Under the pieces are notes generated by a model that was not told the DNA's origin, did no database searches, and worked only from the letters and a program-made list of their open reading frames with translations. The position numbers were made by a program, and so were the translations under genes. Positions 1 to 8,600 of a DNA stretch of 51,990 bases are shown here, in pieces. How positions within the stretch are numbered: the stretch's first letter is position 1; the number at the start of each line of letters is the position of its first letter. The stretch comes from an uncultured Coriobacteriaceae bacterium (GTDB lineage Bacteria; Actinomycetota; Coriobacteriia; Coriobacteriales; Eggerthellaceae): NCBI GenBank assembly GCA_900550055.1, contig URQU01000010.1:1-51990 (forward strand), in the 5' to 3' direction.

Positions 1-55
1 GCTGCGGGAGGGCAGGGCGTCGCGCTCGCGGAGGGCGCTTTTCTATATGCGCCGA

Positions 56-100
56 GAGAGGCCCGCGGGGGGAGTCCCCCTGCGGGCCTCTCCGCGTTTT
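56..100 (+). terminator. Intrinsic terminator of a gene upstream of the window
   Basis: An 11-bp perfect stem (56-66 with 82-92) continues as G5/C5 pairing (68-72 with 76-80) and is followed by CGCGTTTT at 93-100. No coding sequence in this window precedes it, so it probably ends a gene left of position 1. The left arm begins GAGAGGCCCGC. Confidence 0.6.
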
Positions 101-425
101 GGGCGGCATTGGTCGGCGAGGCGCCGCGATCGATGCCGCGGGCCATCGACCTGGCCGGCTGATTGCGTAGGCGCGCCGCAGGCGAGACTGGGCCCGCGAG
201 GGGATTCGTCTCGCGTGTTCTATTTAGACTTGAGACTAGCTTTCGCTCTGCTTGTTGTCATGGCACCTTCTCATCTGCCGTACTGTTGCGGATTGTCTCT
301 CGATTTCGTTGGAGTTTTCCTTTTCTCGGGTTGTTGGCCATCGTTTTGGTGGGTTTGATACGGCATACTAATTGTTTGGCATCATAATCATGTTTCGAGT
401 TGCTTTGTTGAGATGAGGAGTTGGT
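101..425. other. Intergenic leader region of metY
   Basis: This stretch of about 325 bases holds no convincing gene. The short plus-strand frames and the long minus-strand frame crossing it look like shadows. The AT-richer part from about 340 to 410 is the likely promoter area, but I see no good -35/-10 pair. I looked for SAM-riboswitch (S-box) core sequences and saw none. A clear ribosome binding site (GAGGAG, about 416-421) lies just before the ATG at 426. Confidence 0.4.
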
Positions 426-1706
426 ATGACTGAGCATATGGGCACTACGTGCGTGCAGGGTGGTTATCGTCCGGGCGATGCGGAGCCGCGTCAGATTCCG
501 ATTTATCAGTCCACTACGTGGAAGTACGATACTTCGGAGCATATGGGTAAGCTGTTTGACCTGGAGGAATCCGGCTACTTCTACACTCGTTTGCAGAACC
601 CGACCAACGACTATGTTGCTGCGAAGATTTGCGAGATGGAGGGCGGCACTGCTGCAATGCTGACTAGCTCCGGTCAGGCTGCGAATTTCTTTGCTGTATT
701 CAATATTGCCGGTGCTGGCGATCATGTTGTTGCTTCCAGTGCTATCTATGGTGGCACTTACAATCTTCTTGCTCATACCATGCATCGTATGGGTCTCGAG
801 TGCACGTTTGTGAGCCCTGATTGCTCTGATGAGGAGCTTGAGGCTGCTTTCCGTCCGAACACTAAGTGTGTGTTTGGCGAGACGATTGCTAATCCTGCGC
901 TCGCCGTCTTGGATATCGAGCGTTTTGCTAATGCGGCGCATGCTCATGGCGTGCCGCTGATTGTGGACAACACGTTTCCGACGCCGGTGAACTGCAATCC
1001 GATTCAATGGGGTGCGAATATCGTCACGCATTCCACAACCAAGTATATGGATGGTCATGGCGCGTGCGTTGGCGGCTGCATTGTTGATGCGGGTACGTTC
1101 GACTGGATGGCGCATGCTGACAAGTTCCCTGGGCTTACGACTCCTGATGAGAGCTACCACGGAGTTGTGTATGCAGAGAAGTTTGGGCAGGGCGGCGCAT
1201 TCATCACGAAGTGTACCTCGCAGCTTATGCGTGATTTCGGTTCGATTCAGAGCCCTCAGCATGCGTTCATTTTGAATCTTGGGTTGGAAAGCCTTCATGT
1301 GCGCATGCCTCAGCATTGCAAGAATGGCCAGGCTGCCGCTGAATTCCTGCAGGCTCATCCGAAGATCCGCTTTGTGAGGTATCCCGGTTTGCAGGGCGAT
1401 CCGTACTATGAGTTGGCTCAAAAGTATATGCCCAATGGTACGTGCGGCGTGGTGTCCTTCGGCTTTGAGGGTGGTCGCGCTGCTGCAGAGCAGTTTATGA
1501 AGAGCCTGAAACTGGCTCAGATTGCCACGCATGTCGCCGATGCTCGCACGTGTGTTCTGCATCCAGCTAATGCTACGCATCGCCAGATGAATGACGAGGA
1601 GCTGGTGGCTTGCGGCATCTCTCCGGATATGGTGCGTTTGAGCTGCGGCATCGAGTCTACCGAGGATCTGTTGGCCGATTTAGACCAGGCGCTCGCAACG
1701 GTGTAA
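426..1706 (+). CDS. metY: O-acetylhomoserine sulfhydrylase (PLP-dependent, MetY type)
   Basis: This 426-residue cytosolic enzyme belongs to the Cys/Met-metabolism PLP family. MetY joins O-acetylhomoserine with sulfide (or methanethiol) to make homocysteine (or methionine). The PLP Schiff-base lysine is K206 in the motif HSTTKYMDGHG, and the preceding PLP-ring aspartate lies in LIVDNTF. The N-terminal QIPIYQSTTW, the SSAIYGGTYNL loop and the C-terminal VRLSCGIESTEDLLADLDQAL are typical. The 426-residue length matches the MetY subgroup, which is longer than MetB/MetC. The start is set by GAGGAG five bases upstream of the ATG. It appears monocistronic, with a terminator near 1931-1967. Substrate choice between O-acetylhomoserine and other activated homoserines is inferred. 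Confidence 0.92.
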   Translation: MTEHMGTTCVQGGYRPGDAEPRQIPIYQSTTWKYDTSEHMGKLFDLEESGYFYTRLQNPTNDYVAAKICEMEGGTAAMLTSSGQAANFFAVFNIAGAGDHVVASSAIYGGTYNLLAHTMHRMGLECTFVSPDCSDEELEAAFRPNTKCVFGETIANPALAVLDIERFANAAHAHGVPLIVDNTFPTPVNCNPIQWGANIVTHSTTKYMDGHGACVGGCIVDAGTFDWMAHADKFPGLTTPDESYHGVVYAEKFGQGGAFITKCTSQLMRDFGSIQSPQHAFILNLGLESLHVRMPQHCKNGQAAAEFLQAHPKIRFVRYPGLQGDPYYELAQKYMPNGTCGVVSFGFEGGRAAAEQFMKSLKLAQIATHVADARTCVLHPANATHRQMNDEELVACGISPDMVRLSCGIESTEDLLADLDQALATV

Positions 1707-2118
1707 GGTTGATTGATCGCAGGCAAGTGGGAGGTTTGCGCTTGCTGCAATGGCTGTTGTCTGATTTGCGATTGAGAGTAACCGCTCTAGGCTTTTTCGG
1801 TTATGTTTCAGGGGACAAGGGCCACCTTTGTGCGTTGCAAAGTGTTCGTTGCGATGCTGTCGAGATATCGCTAGCTTAAATGTAATCAGTTATTTGCGTA
1901 TATGGCATCGAATGGTTACGCGGAATGTATGAGCGGCTTGTCGGTTGCGTCTGGCAAGCCGCTTTTGAATTTCGGATGATGCTTTCCAATGGGCCAACGT
2001 ATTGTGCATTGGCTGGTTTGCTGGCTTTCTCCGCATAGGCTTTTGCGGTTTGTTGTTCGGTTTGAGTTGAGGCGTGGTACCGTTTGCGCGACGGTTGAAT
2101 TCGAGGAAATTGAGATGG
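1707..2118. other. Intergenic region between metY and the oxidoreductase
   Basis: About 410 bases without a supported gene. The first 220 bases show nothing I can name. A hairpin terminator lies at 1931-1967, and the rest should hold the promoter of the next gene. GAGGAA at 2103-2108 is a candidate ribosome binding site for the GTG at 2119. Confidence 0.4.
1931..1967 (+). terminator. Intrinsic terminator downstream of metY
   Basis: The stem AGCGGCTTG / CAAGCCGCT (1932-1940 with 1955-1963) has a 14-base loop and is followed directly by TTTT. It lies 225 bases after the metY stop, so the 3' UTR is long for a simple terminator. Confidence 0.6.
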
Positions 2119-2127
2119 GTGAGCCTG

Positions 2128-2712
2128 ATGAAGAGGTTGCTGTATATCGATAGCTGCGTGCTGCGCGAGACTTCGCGCACGAAACGGATTGCTGATGCTC
2201 TGGTCGAGCATTTGCTGTCTACTGGCGAATACGTTCTTGAACAATTAGTTCTTGAGGACCTGGGGCTTCTTCCGCTGACGTCGAAAACGTTGGCGCGTCG
2301 CAATGAGTTGCGTTATGCGGGGGACTATGTTGATGCCATGTTTGACTTGGCTCATCAGTTTGCGGAGGCGGATGAGATCGTCATTTCTGCGCCGTTTTGG
2401 GAGGGCGCTTACCCGGCGTTGCTGAAGGTGTATTTCGAGCACATCAGCGTGGTGGGCATTGCGAACCGCTATACCGATCATGGTCCTGTAGGCATGTGTC
2501 GGGCTAGCAAGCTGCATTATGTTACTACGCGTGGTGGTTTTGCGACCGATGAGCAGGACCTGGGCTGGCAGAACGTGAAGGGCCTGGCGAAGGTGTACGG
2601 GATCGGGGCTGCCGACTGCATTAGTGTGAATGCCACTGACGTGCCTACCACCGATGTTGACACAGCGGTGGCTGCTGCGATCGCCGGTATCCCCCAGCTG
2701 ATTGGGGAATAG
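2128..2712 (+). CDS. Flavodoxin-fold NAD(P)H-dependent oxidoreductase
   Basis: About 194 residues, beginning MKRLLYIDSCVL. This is the first beta-strand and phosphate loop of the flavodoxin-like fold_2 (AcpD/azoreductase/NQO) family, which uses NAD(P)H and FMN to reduce quinones, azo compounds or nitro-compounds. The motif EADEIVISAPFWEGAYPALLK matches the family's second strand and FMN-ring loop, and YVTTRGGF matches the later flavin-contacting loop. The substrate cannot be read from sequence. The start is uncertain: ATG 2128 fits the family N-terminus, but GTG 2119 has the better-spaced ribosome binding site (GAGGAA at 2103). No signal peptide or membrane segment is visible, so the protein is cytosolic. 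A reductase of this kind is common in gut anaerobes. Confidence 0.8.
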   Translation: MKRLLYIDSCVLRETSRTKRIADALVEHLLSTGEYVLEQLVLEDLGLLPLTSKTLARRNELRYAGDYVDAMFDLAHQFAEADEIVISAPFWEGAYPALLKVYFEHISVVGIANRYTDHGPVGMCRASKLHYVTTRGGFATDEQDLGWQNVKGLAKVYGIGAADCISVNATDVPTTDVDTAVAAAIAGIPQLIGE

Positions 2713-2931
2713 GGCCAGCCCGAGTGCGGTTGGAGGCTGTTTCCAGATGGGTTGCGGTGCTTACGCGTCACACTTCGACGCGAGCTCTTTGCGGGCTTTT
2801 GATCTGCGCGGATGCAGCCGCTTGCCGGAACGCGGGTGGTAGGGCTTGCGCGTAGCGGGGCGAAGAATCATGATGGATGCAACCAACTTGTTGATACCGC
2901 TGCTGTGCTATGCGAATGGGGCTGGTGGGAT
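2713..2931. other. Region upstream of nrdG with a possible 21-codon leader ORF
   Basis: nrdD is not seen upstream of nrdG, so this gap probably holds its promoter. A small frame (ATG 2870 to TGA 2935) encodes about 21 residues starting MMDATNLLIPLL. Its stop overlaps the nrdG start as ATGA. It has a loose purine-rich stretch (GGGGCGAAG) before it and could couple translation, but coding is unproven. The nrdG frame is also open upstream to an ATG at 2812, but that extension does not resemble the family. Confidence 0.3.
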
Positions 2932-3486
2932 ATGAATTACTCTGAGATCAAATACTTCGATATCGCCAACGGCGAGGGCGTGCGTACCAGCCTGTTCGTG
3001 TCGGGGTGCCGTCATGGGTGCCCGGGTTGCTTCAACCCCGAGCAGTGGGATTTCACGGCGGGGAAGCCGTTTTCGCCTGATGTGCAGAATGAGATTCTCG
3101 AGAGCCTGGCGCCGGAATACGTCGACGGCTTGACCCTTTTGGGTGGCGAGCCTATGGAGCCGGAAAACCAGCGCGCCTTGGTCGATTTCGTCGAGCGCGT
3201 GCGTGAGGCATATCCTGAGAAGACGATTTGGTGTTACACGGGCGATCTGCTTGAGGATTTGCAGAATCCTGAAAGCGCACGTCATACCGAGGTGACCGAT
3301 CGCTTGCTGGCGACTATCGATGTGCTGGTGGACGGCCCGTTTGTGCAAGCGCATCATGACATCACGCTGCGCTTCCGGGGGTCGTCGAACCAGCGCATCA
3401 TCGATCTGCCGGCCACGTTGGCCCAGGGTAAAATCAAGCCCTGGCGAGACGACCCGCAGTTCGTGAGCCATGTGATGGTGGTTTAG
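2932..3486 (+). CDS. nrdG: Anaerobic ribonucleoside-triphosphate reductase activating protein
   Basis: A 184-residue radical SAM activase. NrdG uses SAM and a [4Fe-4S] cluster to place the glycyl radical on NrdD, allowing deoxyribonucleotide synthesis without oxygen. The cluster motif CxxxCxxC reads CRHGCPGC. It is preceded by ANGEGVRTSLFVSGC and followed by FNPEQWDF, both typical of NrdG. The GGE-type SAM-binding motif is present as LLGGEPM. From ATG 2932 the length fits the family (about 150-190 residues). The start overlaps the stop of a possible 21-codon ORF. No nrdD is visible in the window, which is unusual because the two genes are normally adjacent; nrdD may lie elsewhere. Confidence 0.88.
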   Translation: MNYSEIKYFDIANGEGVRTSLFVSGCRHGCPGCFNPEQWDFTAGKPFSPDVQNEILESLAPEYVDGLTLLGGEPMEPENQRALVDFVERVREAYPEKTIWCYTGDLLEDLQNPESARHTEVTDRLLATIDVLVDGPFVQAHHDITLRFRGSSNQRIIDLPATLAQGKIKPWRDDPQFVSHVMVV

Positions 3487-3495
3487 GGGGCCGAG

Positions 3496-3550
3496 ATACG
3501 GTAAATTTCAGGAAAGCCTTCTTGGAATAACAAAAGGCCTTTTGCCGTAT
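3496..3550 (+). terminator. Possible terminator hairpin after nrdG
   Basis: The outer arms ATACGGTAAA / TTTGCCGTAT (3496-3505 with 3541-3550) enclose an imperfect inner pairing AAAGCCTT / AAGGCCTT. It begins about 10 bases after the nrdG stop. There is no clean T-run after the outer stem, although a TTTT lies inside the right arm. Confidence 0.4.
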
Positions 3551-3649
3551 GACAACATGTTCGGTCGACTGAATCGCTTGTAATCATATGTCAGTTTGAG
3601 GATTCACCCTGAGATTGTGTTACCAGATGCACAATCAAGGGGGGTGTGG

Positions 3650-4020
3650 CCTGTGTCAAGATTTTGGACACGCGAGCTCGAGGAATCAGGCGGCCATGGG
3701 AAGCTCTTCGGGCTTGGGCACCGTGCGTTCGAAGAAAGCCGCCATAGCCTCTGCCGGCACCTTGTAGCCGATCGTCGAGTGGGGCCTGCCGCGGTTGCAG
3801 TGTGCCTCGATGAACTCGATCGACGCATGCTTGGCGGAGTCCCTGTTCGGAACAGCACTGCGCTATCGGCTTGCCCGCTAAGATTGTGCAGTCGGCGGTC
3901 TCGCGCCTGAACTCGTGGGTGTGCTTGACGTCTGGGTTGGGCATGGCATCGTCCCTTCGGTCGTCGTCGGCATGCATTCTAAAGCATCGGAGTCTCTGCC
4001 ATGCGTGTCCGAAAAGACGA
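3650..4020 (-). mobile_element. Internally deleted IS3-family element (relic)
   Basis: The ends look like inverted repeats: GTGTCAAGATTTTGGACACG at about 3654-3673, and the reverse complement of TGTCCGAAAAGAC at about 4006-4018. On the minus strand, the N-terminal 30 or so residues of an OrfA-type protein (MPNPDVKHTHEFRRETAD) run from about 3945 to about 3855. They are joined almost directly to the C-terminus of an OrfB transposase (3850-3686). The catalytic core is missing, so the element cannot move by itself, though it might be mobilised in trans if its ends are intact. Confidence 0.7.
3686..3850 (-). pseudogene. IS3-family OrfB transposase, C-terminal fragment
   Basis: The minus strand reads RDSAKHASIEFIEAHCNRG, then RPHSTIGYKVPAEAMAAF, and ends PEELPMAA with a TGA stop (complement at 3686-3688). 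The N-R-x-R-x-H-S-x-x-G-Y pattern is the C-terminal signature of IS3-family integrase-type transposases. All of the DDE catalytic domain upstream is absent. Confidence 0.75.
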
Positions 4021-4140
4021 TAGGGGTCACATCCCAAGCTGCTTGGCAAGGCTGTGAGGGCGATGGTCTTTGCGATTTCACATAGCTTTCCCTTTCCCTA
4101 AGAAGGTTGTTCGCTGCTGCCATCTTAGCGGGTTGGGAAA

Positions 4141-4176
4141 GAAAAAGCGGGGCGCAGCCGTGTGACCGCGCCCCGC
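4141..4176 (-). terminator. Intrinsic terminator of the 4.2-kb CWB2 gene
   Basis: A perfect 9-bp stem GCGGGGCGC / GCGCCCCGC (4147-4155 with 4168-4176). Read on the minus strand it is followed by TTTTTCTTT. It lies about 22 bases past the stop of the minus-strand gene. Confidence 0.85.
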
Positions 4177-4198
4177 ATTGGCGTAAGATGCGTATCGC

Positions 4199-5311
4199 TT
4201 AGGCGATTAGCTGGGAAATCTGATCTACGAGCGAGTTCGGGAACACGTACGTGCCGCCGAGCACGTAAGCCTTTTCGACGGCGGAGGCGTTATTTGTCAT
4301 GAAGTCGTCGATGGTGACGGTGTTCTTGTCTTCGAGCTTCGCATTGCCGTTTGTCAGCAGCACCACGCTGCCGTTCTTTCCGGCAAGCGCCGCGCCCGCG
4401 ATGGCGTCGGTGCCCTTTGCGTCTTCAGCGCCGCAGGCGATGACCGCGTTGTCGGCGACCAGCAGGCCCTTCTCAACCACATACGTTGCGATGGCGTTGG
4501 ACGTGTCGTAGCCGTCGTTGCCGTACATGCGGGTGTAGCTGCGGCTGCCTAGCGTGTTTTCGACCGACTCCTTGGACACGGCGCCGGGGCCGCCCGGTAC
4601 GTACACCTCGGATTGGGAATAGTAGCCCTTGCCGGTGAGCATGGTGATGGCCAGGTCGGGCAGCGCGCGATCGGTCGAGGTGGCGCCGGCGGACTCAAGG
4701 AAGATCGGCACCTGGTACTTATAGGCGAACGAGCTGATGGAAAGCGCATCCTGGAAGTTCACCGACGAAGTGACGATGGCTTTGTCTTGCGGCCCATTCA
4801 GGCGCGTGAGCTCGGCAGCACAGGCGACTGAGGTGTCCTCAGCCTCGTTGCCGTATAAGCGATTGTTCTCGACATCTTTCGCCGAAACGCCCAGTAGTTC
4901 GGCAACGTCGGACGCCACGTCGCTTGAGATGACGGCGCCGCCGCCCACGATGATGACGTTGGTGATGCCCAAGCGCTCGATGGCGTCGCGCGCCGCCGGT
5001 GAAAGCTCGTCTCTGCCCGTGAGCAGGATGGGCGCGTCAAGCGCGCCGGCAAGCCCCGTGGCGCTCATAGCGTCGGCGAAGCCGTTGTCGGTTGCCAAGA
5101 TGGCGGTGTCTGCCTTGCTAAATGTTGCAAGGGCGATGGCCTGCGCGGTCTCGGCGCTGGTTTCCCCGCTCAGGCGGGTAATCGGCGACGCTTTGGCTGC
5201 GCCGGCGGCATCGGCAGATGCGTCGGAGGCCCAGGCGACGCCGGGCGCGCATGTGCAGGTTGCCAGGCACAGCGCGAGGCAGGCGTTTCGGAATCGGCTG
5301 ACAGTGCTCAT
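4199..5311 (-). CDS. Minimal secreted CWB2 protein (signal peptide plus three repeats)
   Basis: This 370-residue exported protein consists of little more than a signal peptide (MSTVSRFRNACLALCLATC..., cleavage near AWA-S) and three CWB2 repeats. The repeats lie at about residues 43-135 (RLSGETSAETA, NGFADAMSATGLAGAL), 145-240 (YGNEAEDTS, FQDALSISSFAYKY) and 275-370 (YGNDGYDTS, GTDAIAGAALAG, AYVLGGTYVFP). CWB2 is known to hold proteins non-covalently to an anionic wall polymer. Without any cargo domain, this protein could be a wall coat subunit, a competitor for sites, or a polymer shield (inference). The start at 5311 is chosen for the AAAGGACGG ribosome binding site; an in-frame ATG 10 codons upstream lacks one. 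It is divergent from the RICIN/beta-lactamase-fold gene. Confidence 0.9.
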   Translation of the reverse strand: MSTVSRFRNACLALCLATCTCAPGVAWASDASADAAGAAKASPITRLSGETSAETAQAIALATFSKADTAILATDNGFADAMSATGLAGALDAPILLTGRDELSPAARDAIERLGITNVIIVGGGAVISSDVASDVAELLGVSAKDVENNRLYGNEAEDTSVACAAELTRLNGPQDKAIVTSSVNFQDALSISSFAYKYQVPIFLESAGATSTDRALPDLAITMLTGKGYYSQSEVYVPGGPGAVSKESVENTLGSRSYTRMYGNDGYDTSNAIATYVVEKGLLVADNAVIACGAEDAKGTDAIAGAALAGKNGSVVLLTNGNAKLEDKNTVTIDDFMTNNASAVEKAYVLGGTYVFPNSLVDQISQLIA

Positions 5312-5670
5312 GAAACCGTCCTTTCGTGTGGTCGCTTGCATTGGAACAGGGGTCAGGTACGGTGTTCCAGTGAGCCGCGATCGGGGTCATGATGCGTGGG
5401 CGGCCGGGTGCGTCTGCCCACGCATGTGCTTGCTTGGCAGCGAGTATATCGCAACTGGCGCTCTGCTGCGCCGCAGTGGCGCAACTTGCCGATTTTTGGT
5501 CGATTTAACTGGGAAAACATGCGTTTGATACATTGGTTTTCGCATGCGCGCAAGAACTTTTCGTTCCTCACCGAAGCGTGCTTGATTTCGGCTGATTCAT
5601 GGTGCAGCTAGCTTTATACTCGGGGTAATCGATGGGGTTATTCGTCCGATTTCGAAGAGGAAGTGGTGTG
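5312..5670. promoter_or_regulatory. Divergent promoter region with a 10-bp inverted repeat
   Basis: About 360 bases between two divergent surface-protein genes. An inverted repeat ATGCGTGGGC / GCCCACGCAT (5392-5401 with 5416-5425) sits 80-115 bases upstream of the CWB2 gene and could be an operator. For the plus-strand gene, CTGATT (5592-5597) and TATACT (5615-5620) are 17 bases apart and form a plausible promoter. GAGGAA at 5657-5662 is its ribosome binding site. Confidence 0.4.
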
Positions 5671-8600
5671 ATGAGTCATGCAGTGCGCATCCGATGTGCG
5701 GGGCTTGGGCAAGCATGCTGCGCCGTTGCGCTTGCGGCGGCATGCGCGGCGTTCTGGGCAGCCCCCGCATGGGCGGATGACAACCAGGCAGGCGGTGCGC
5801 TTGCGGCGCAGCCTGAGCAGTCTGAAGATGTGTTGGCGGGCGCGTCGGAAAATGCCTCCGATGTGAGCGCCGCCGTTCCTTCTGCCGGCGAAACAACTGA
5901 GGTTGACGCTTCTGCACGTGACGTCGCGACGCAGCCTGTCGCTTCCGATGTTGTGCAGGCCGGGGAAGGCGAAGGCGCCGATGGTACTGGCGACACATCC
6001 GCGACGCAGCCCGGCGAGCCCGCGGCCGACCAGCCTGCTGCGCCCGCTGATGGCGACGAGCAGGGCACGGCGCCGACGCCCGCTAATGGCGACAACCAGC
6101 CTGCTGCGCCCGCGGACCCTTCGCAGGGTGCAGGCGAAGCGGGCAATGCCGGCAATGCCGTTGACCCATCTCAGTATGAGCGCATCGAGGATGGCGCCTA
6201 CATCCTCGGCATCGGCTCCGATCGCGTGCTCGATATTGCGGGCGGTTCTATGGCGGATAAGGGCAACGCTCAGATTTACGAGGACAATGAGTCCACGTCC
6301 CAGCGATTCCGCATCACCAACGTGGGACGCGATGCAAATCACGAGTGGATTTACTGCATCACCAATATCGGTTCCGGCCGCGTGCTTGAGGCGCAGGGCG
6401 GCAAAACCTCTTCCGGTACCAACGTTTCCCAATACGGGTTCAACGGCTCCGAGGCGCAGCTGTGGTATATCCGTCAGGTCGAAGGCGAAGACGGCACCAT
6501 CCGTTATTGCTTCGTGAACTATAAGAGCGGTTTGCTGATGACGGTAGATGCCACCGACGTGTCCGATGCGGCTAACGTGGTGCTGAAGAAGCAGCGCGAG
6601 AACGCGCTGCAGCAATGGGTGCTGAACCGTTGCACGGCTTCCTTTGAAGATGGCGTCTATGTCATCGGCATGGCTTCGGGTGCGTCCGCCGTGCTTGACG
6701 TGGAAGCTGCCTCGACAGAAGATGGCGCGCAGATTCAGATTTACGAAGCCAATAACAGCGTGGCTCAGGCCTATGCGGTCAAGTACGACGAGTGGAGCGG
6801 CTATTACTACATTGTCAGCTATGCGTCCGGCAAGGCGCTGACCGTTGCCGGCAGCGATGCCAATGGCACCCCGGTGCAGCTGTACGGGTTCACCGGCAGC
6901 TCCGAGCAGTTGTGGACCATCATCAAGAACGGTGACGGCACCTTCGCGCTGAAGTCTGCATTCGGCGGGCGCGTGCTCGATGTGCTGGCGGGTTCCACCG
7001 CCAATGGCACCAAGGTGCAGATTTATGAGGGCAACGGCACCATCGCGCAGGCGTTTCGCCTGATCGCCACCACGCCTGTTTATAACGGTGGCAGGTTCGA
7101 GATCGTCAACCGCGGTAGCGACCGCATCGTGCTCGACGTGGCGTCCGGCTCGCGCGCTGATGGCGCTCAGCTGCAGGGCTACGCGTCCAACGGCTCCATG
7201 GCGCAGAAGTACATGATCACCGACAACGGTGACGGCACCTACTTGATTGCCGCCATGGTTTCCGGCTACTACCTGGGCGTTTCTGCTGATGGTGCGGTGT
7301 GTCAGCAGGATGTTTCCGCCGCCAACGCCATGCGTTGGAAGATGGTTCCCACCAACGATGGCCACTTCGCTATCGTGTCGGCAGATGGCATGTATGTGCT
7401 GGCGCTGCGTTTGGCCTCTTCCGACCCCAGCGTTCGCGCGTACCGCAGCGCTGGCCAACTGGTGGGCGCCGGCTGGACCCTGCGCAAAACCACGCTGCTC
7501 AACAGCGGCATGTACTTGATCACCTCGTTTGACGACGGCGACTACGCGCTTGAGATGGTTGGCTCCAGCCTGAGCAACAAGGCATACGCAGAGGTGTGGG
7601 AGCAAGATGGTTCCTACACGCAGAAATGGCTGGTCACCAGCTTAGGCGATGACATCTACCGCATCACGAACGTGTGGTCGCAGCGTGTTTTGGAGGTGGC
7701 GAACTCCAAAGCTGACGACGGTGCGATCGTGTGGCAGAACTGGTGGTACGGTACCGACAACCAAAAATGGTGCGCGGTGTGGAACGGCAAGGGCGGCATC
7801 ATGTTCCAGACGCTTTTGGGCAACTACGCACTGTCCACCATGGGTTCGTACAATGCAAGTGGCATCGTGCTGCGCAAGATGAACGCTGCAAGCCCGTTCC
7901 AGGGTTGGAACTTCGTTGAAACGTCTTTCGGCAATACCATGAGCTTTAGCGATCGCATCAAGATTCTCGATTCCCTCAGCGGCAGCGGTTTGAACGTGTA
8001 CCGCAGCTTCGACGGCGTGTCCTCGGGCACGGTCGATCGCATCTACAAGGCCATCGGCAATTATGAGAACGAGGGTTATTCCGTCGGGTTCGTGATGATC
8101 GACCTGTATTCTGGCGCCAGCGTCTCCTACGGCATGGACAACTACTTCTACAGCGCGAGCACCATCAAGGGCCCCTATGTCATGTCGCTGCTAAAGTACA
8201 AGCCGTGGCTGCTCAACAGTTGGGGCGACGCGCTGTACAACACCATTAACGTGTCCAGCAACGAGGCGTATGCGGAGCTGCGCAACAACCTGGGTGCGTC
8301 GACACTCGACTGGTTCGTTGATTGGACGCATGCCTGGGGCTTTGATTATTCGTCGCATTACGTGTGGTACACGCCGCGCCAGCTGTGCAAGCTGTGGGTT
8401 GGCATGGCGGACTACTTGATGGGAAACGAGCAGGACGCCTGGTGGGCGCGTGATGTGTACGGCAACAACATCGCCATCTACTCGCGTCAGGAGCTGGCGT
8501 GGAAGGGCGTGCCCATCTACGCGAAGTCCGGCTGGGTTAACGGCAGCACCAACGTCCATAACGAGGGCTACCTGGTAATGGATGGCGACCATCCGTATGT

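Larger units (their letters stand above)
3487..4198. other. Gene-poor stretch with a hairpin and an IS3 relic
   Basis: About 710 bases with no intact gene. The first 160 hold a hairpin after nrdG, 3650-4020 is a deleted insertion sequence, and 4141-4176 is the terminator of the minus-strand CWB2 gene that follows. Confidence 0.6.

Noticed and set aside
240..425. SAM riboswitch upstream of metY
   Set aside because: Considered because metY genes are often so controlled, but I could not find the conserved core sequences or the expected stems.
258..1580. 440-codon minus-strand open frame across metY
   Set aside because: It is antisense to a clear enzyme gene and has no family-like motif, ribosome binding site or signal. 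It is a shadow of codon bias.
5638..7605. 655-codon minus-strand open frame across the RICIN gene
   Set aside because: Its composition mirrors the repetitive RICIN codons, and the protein has no recognisable domain.
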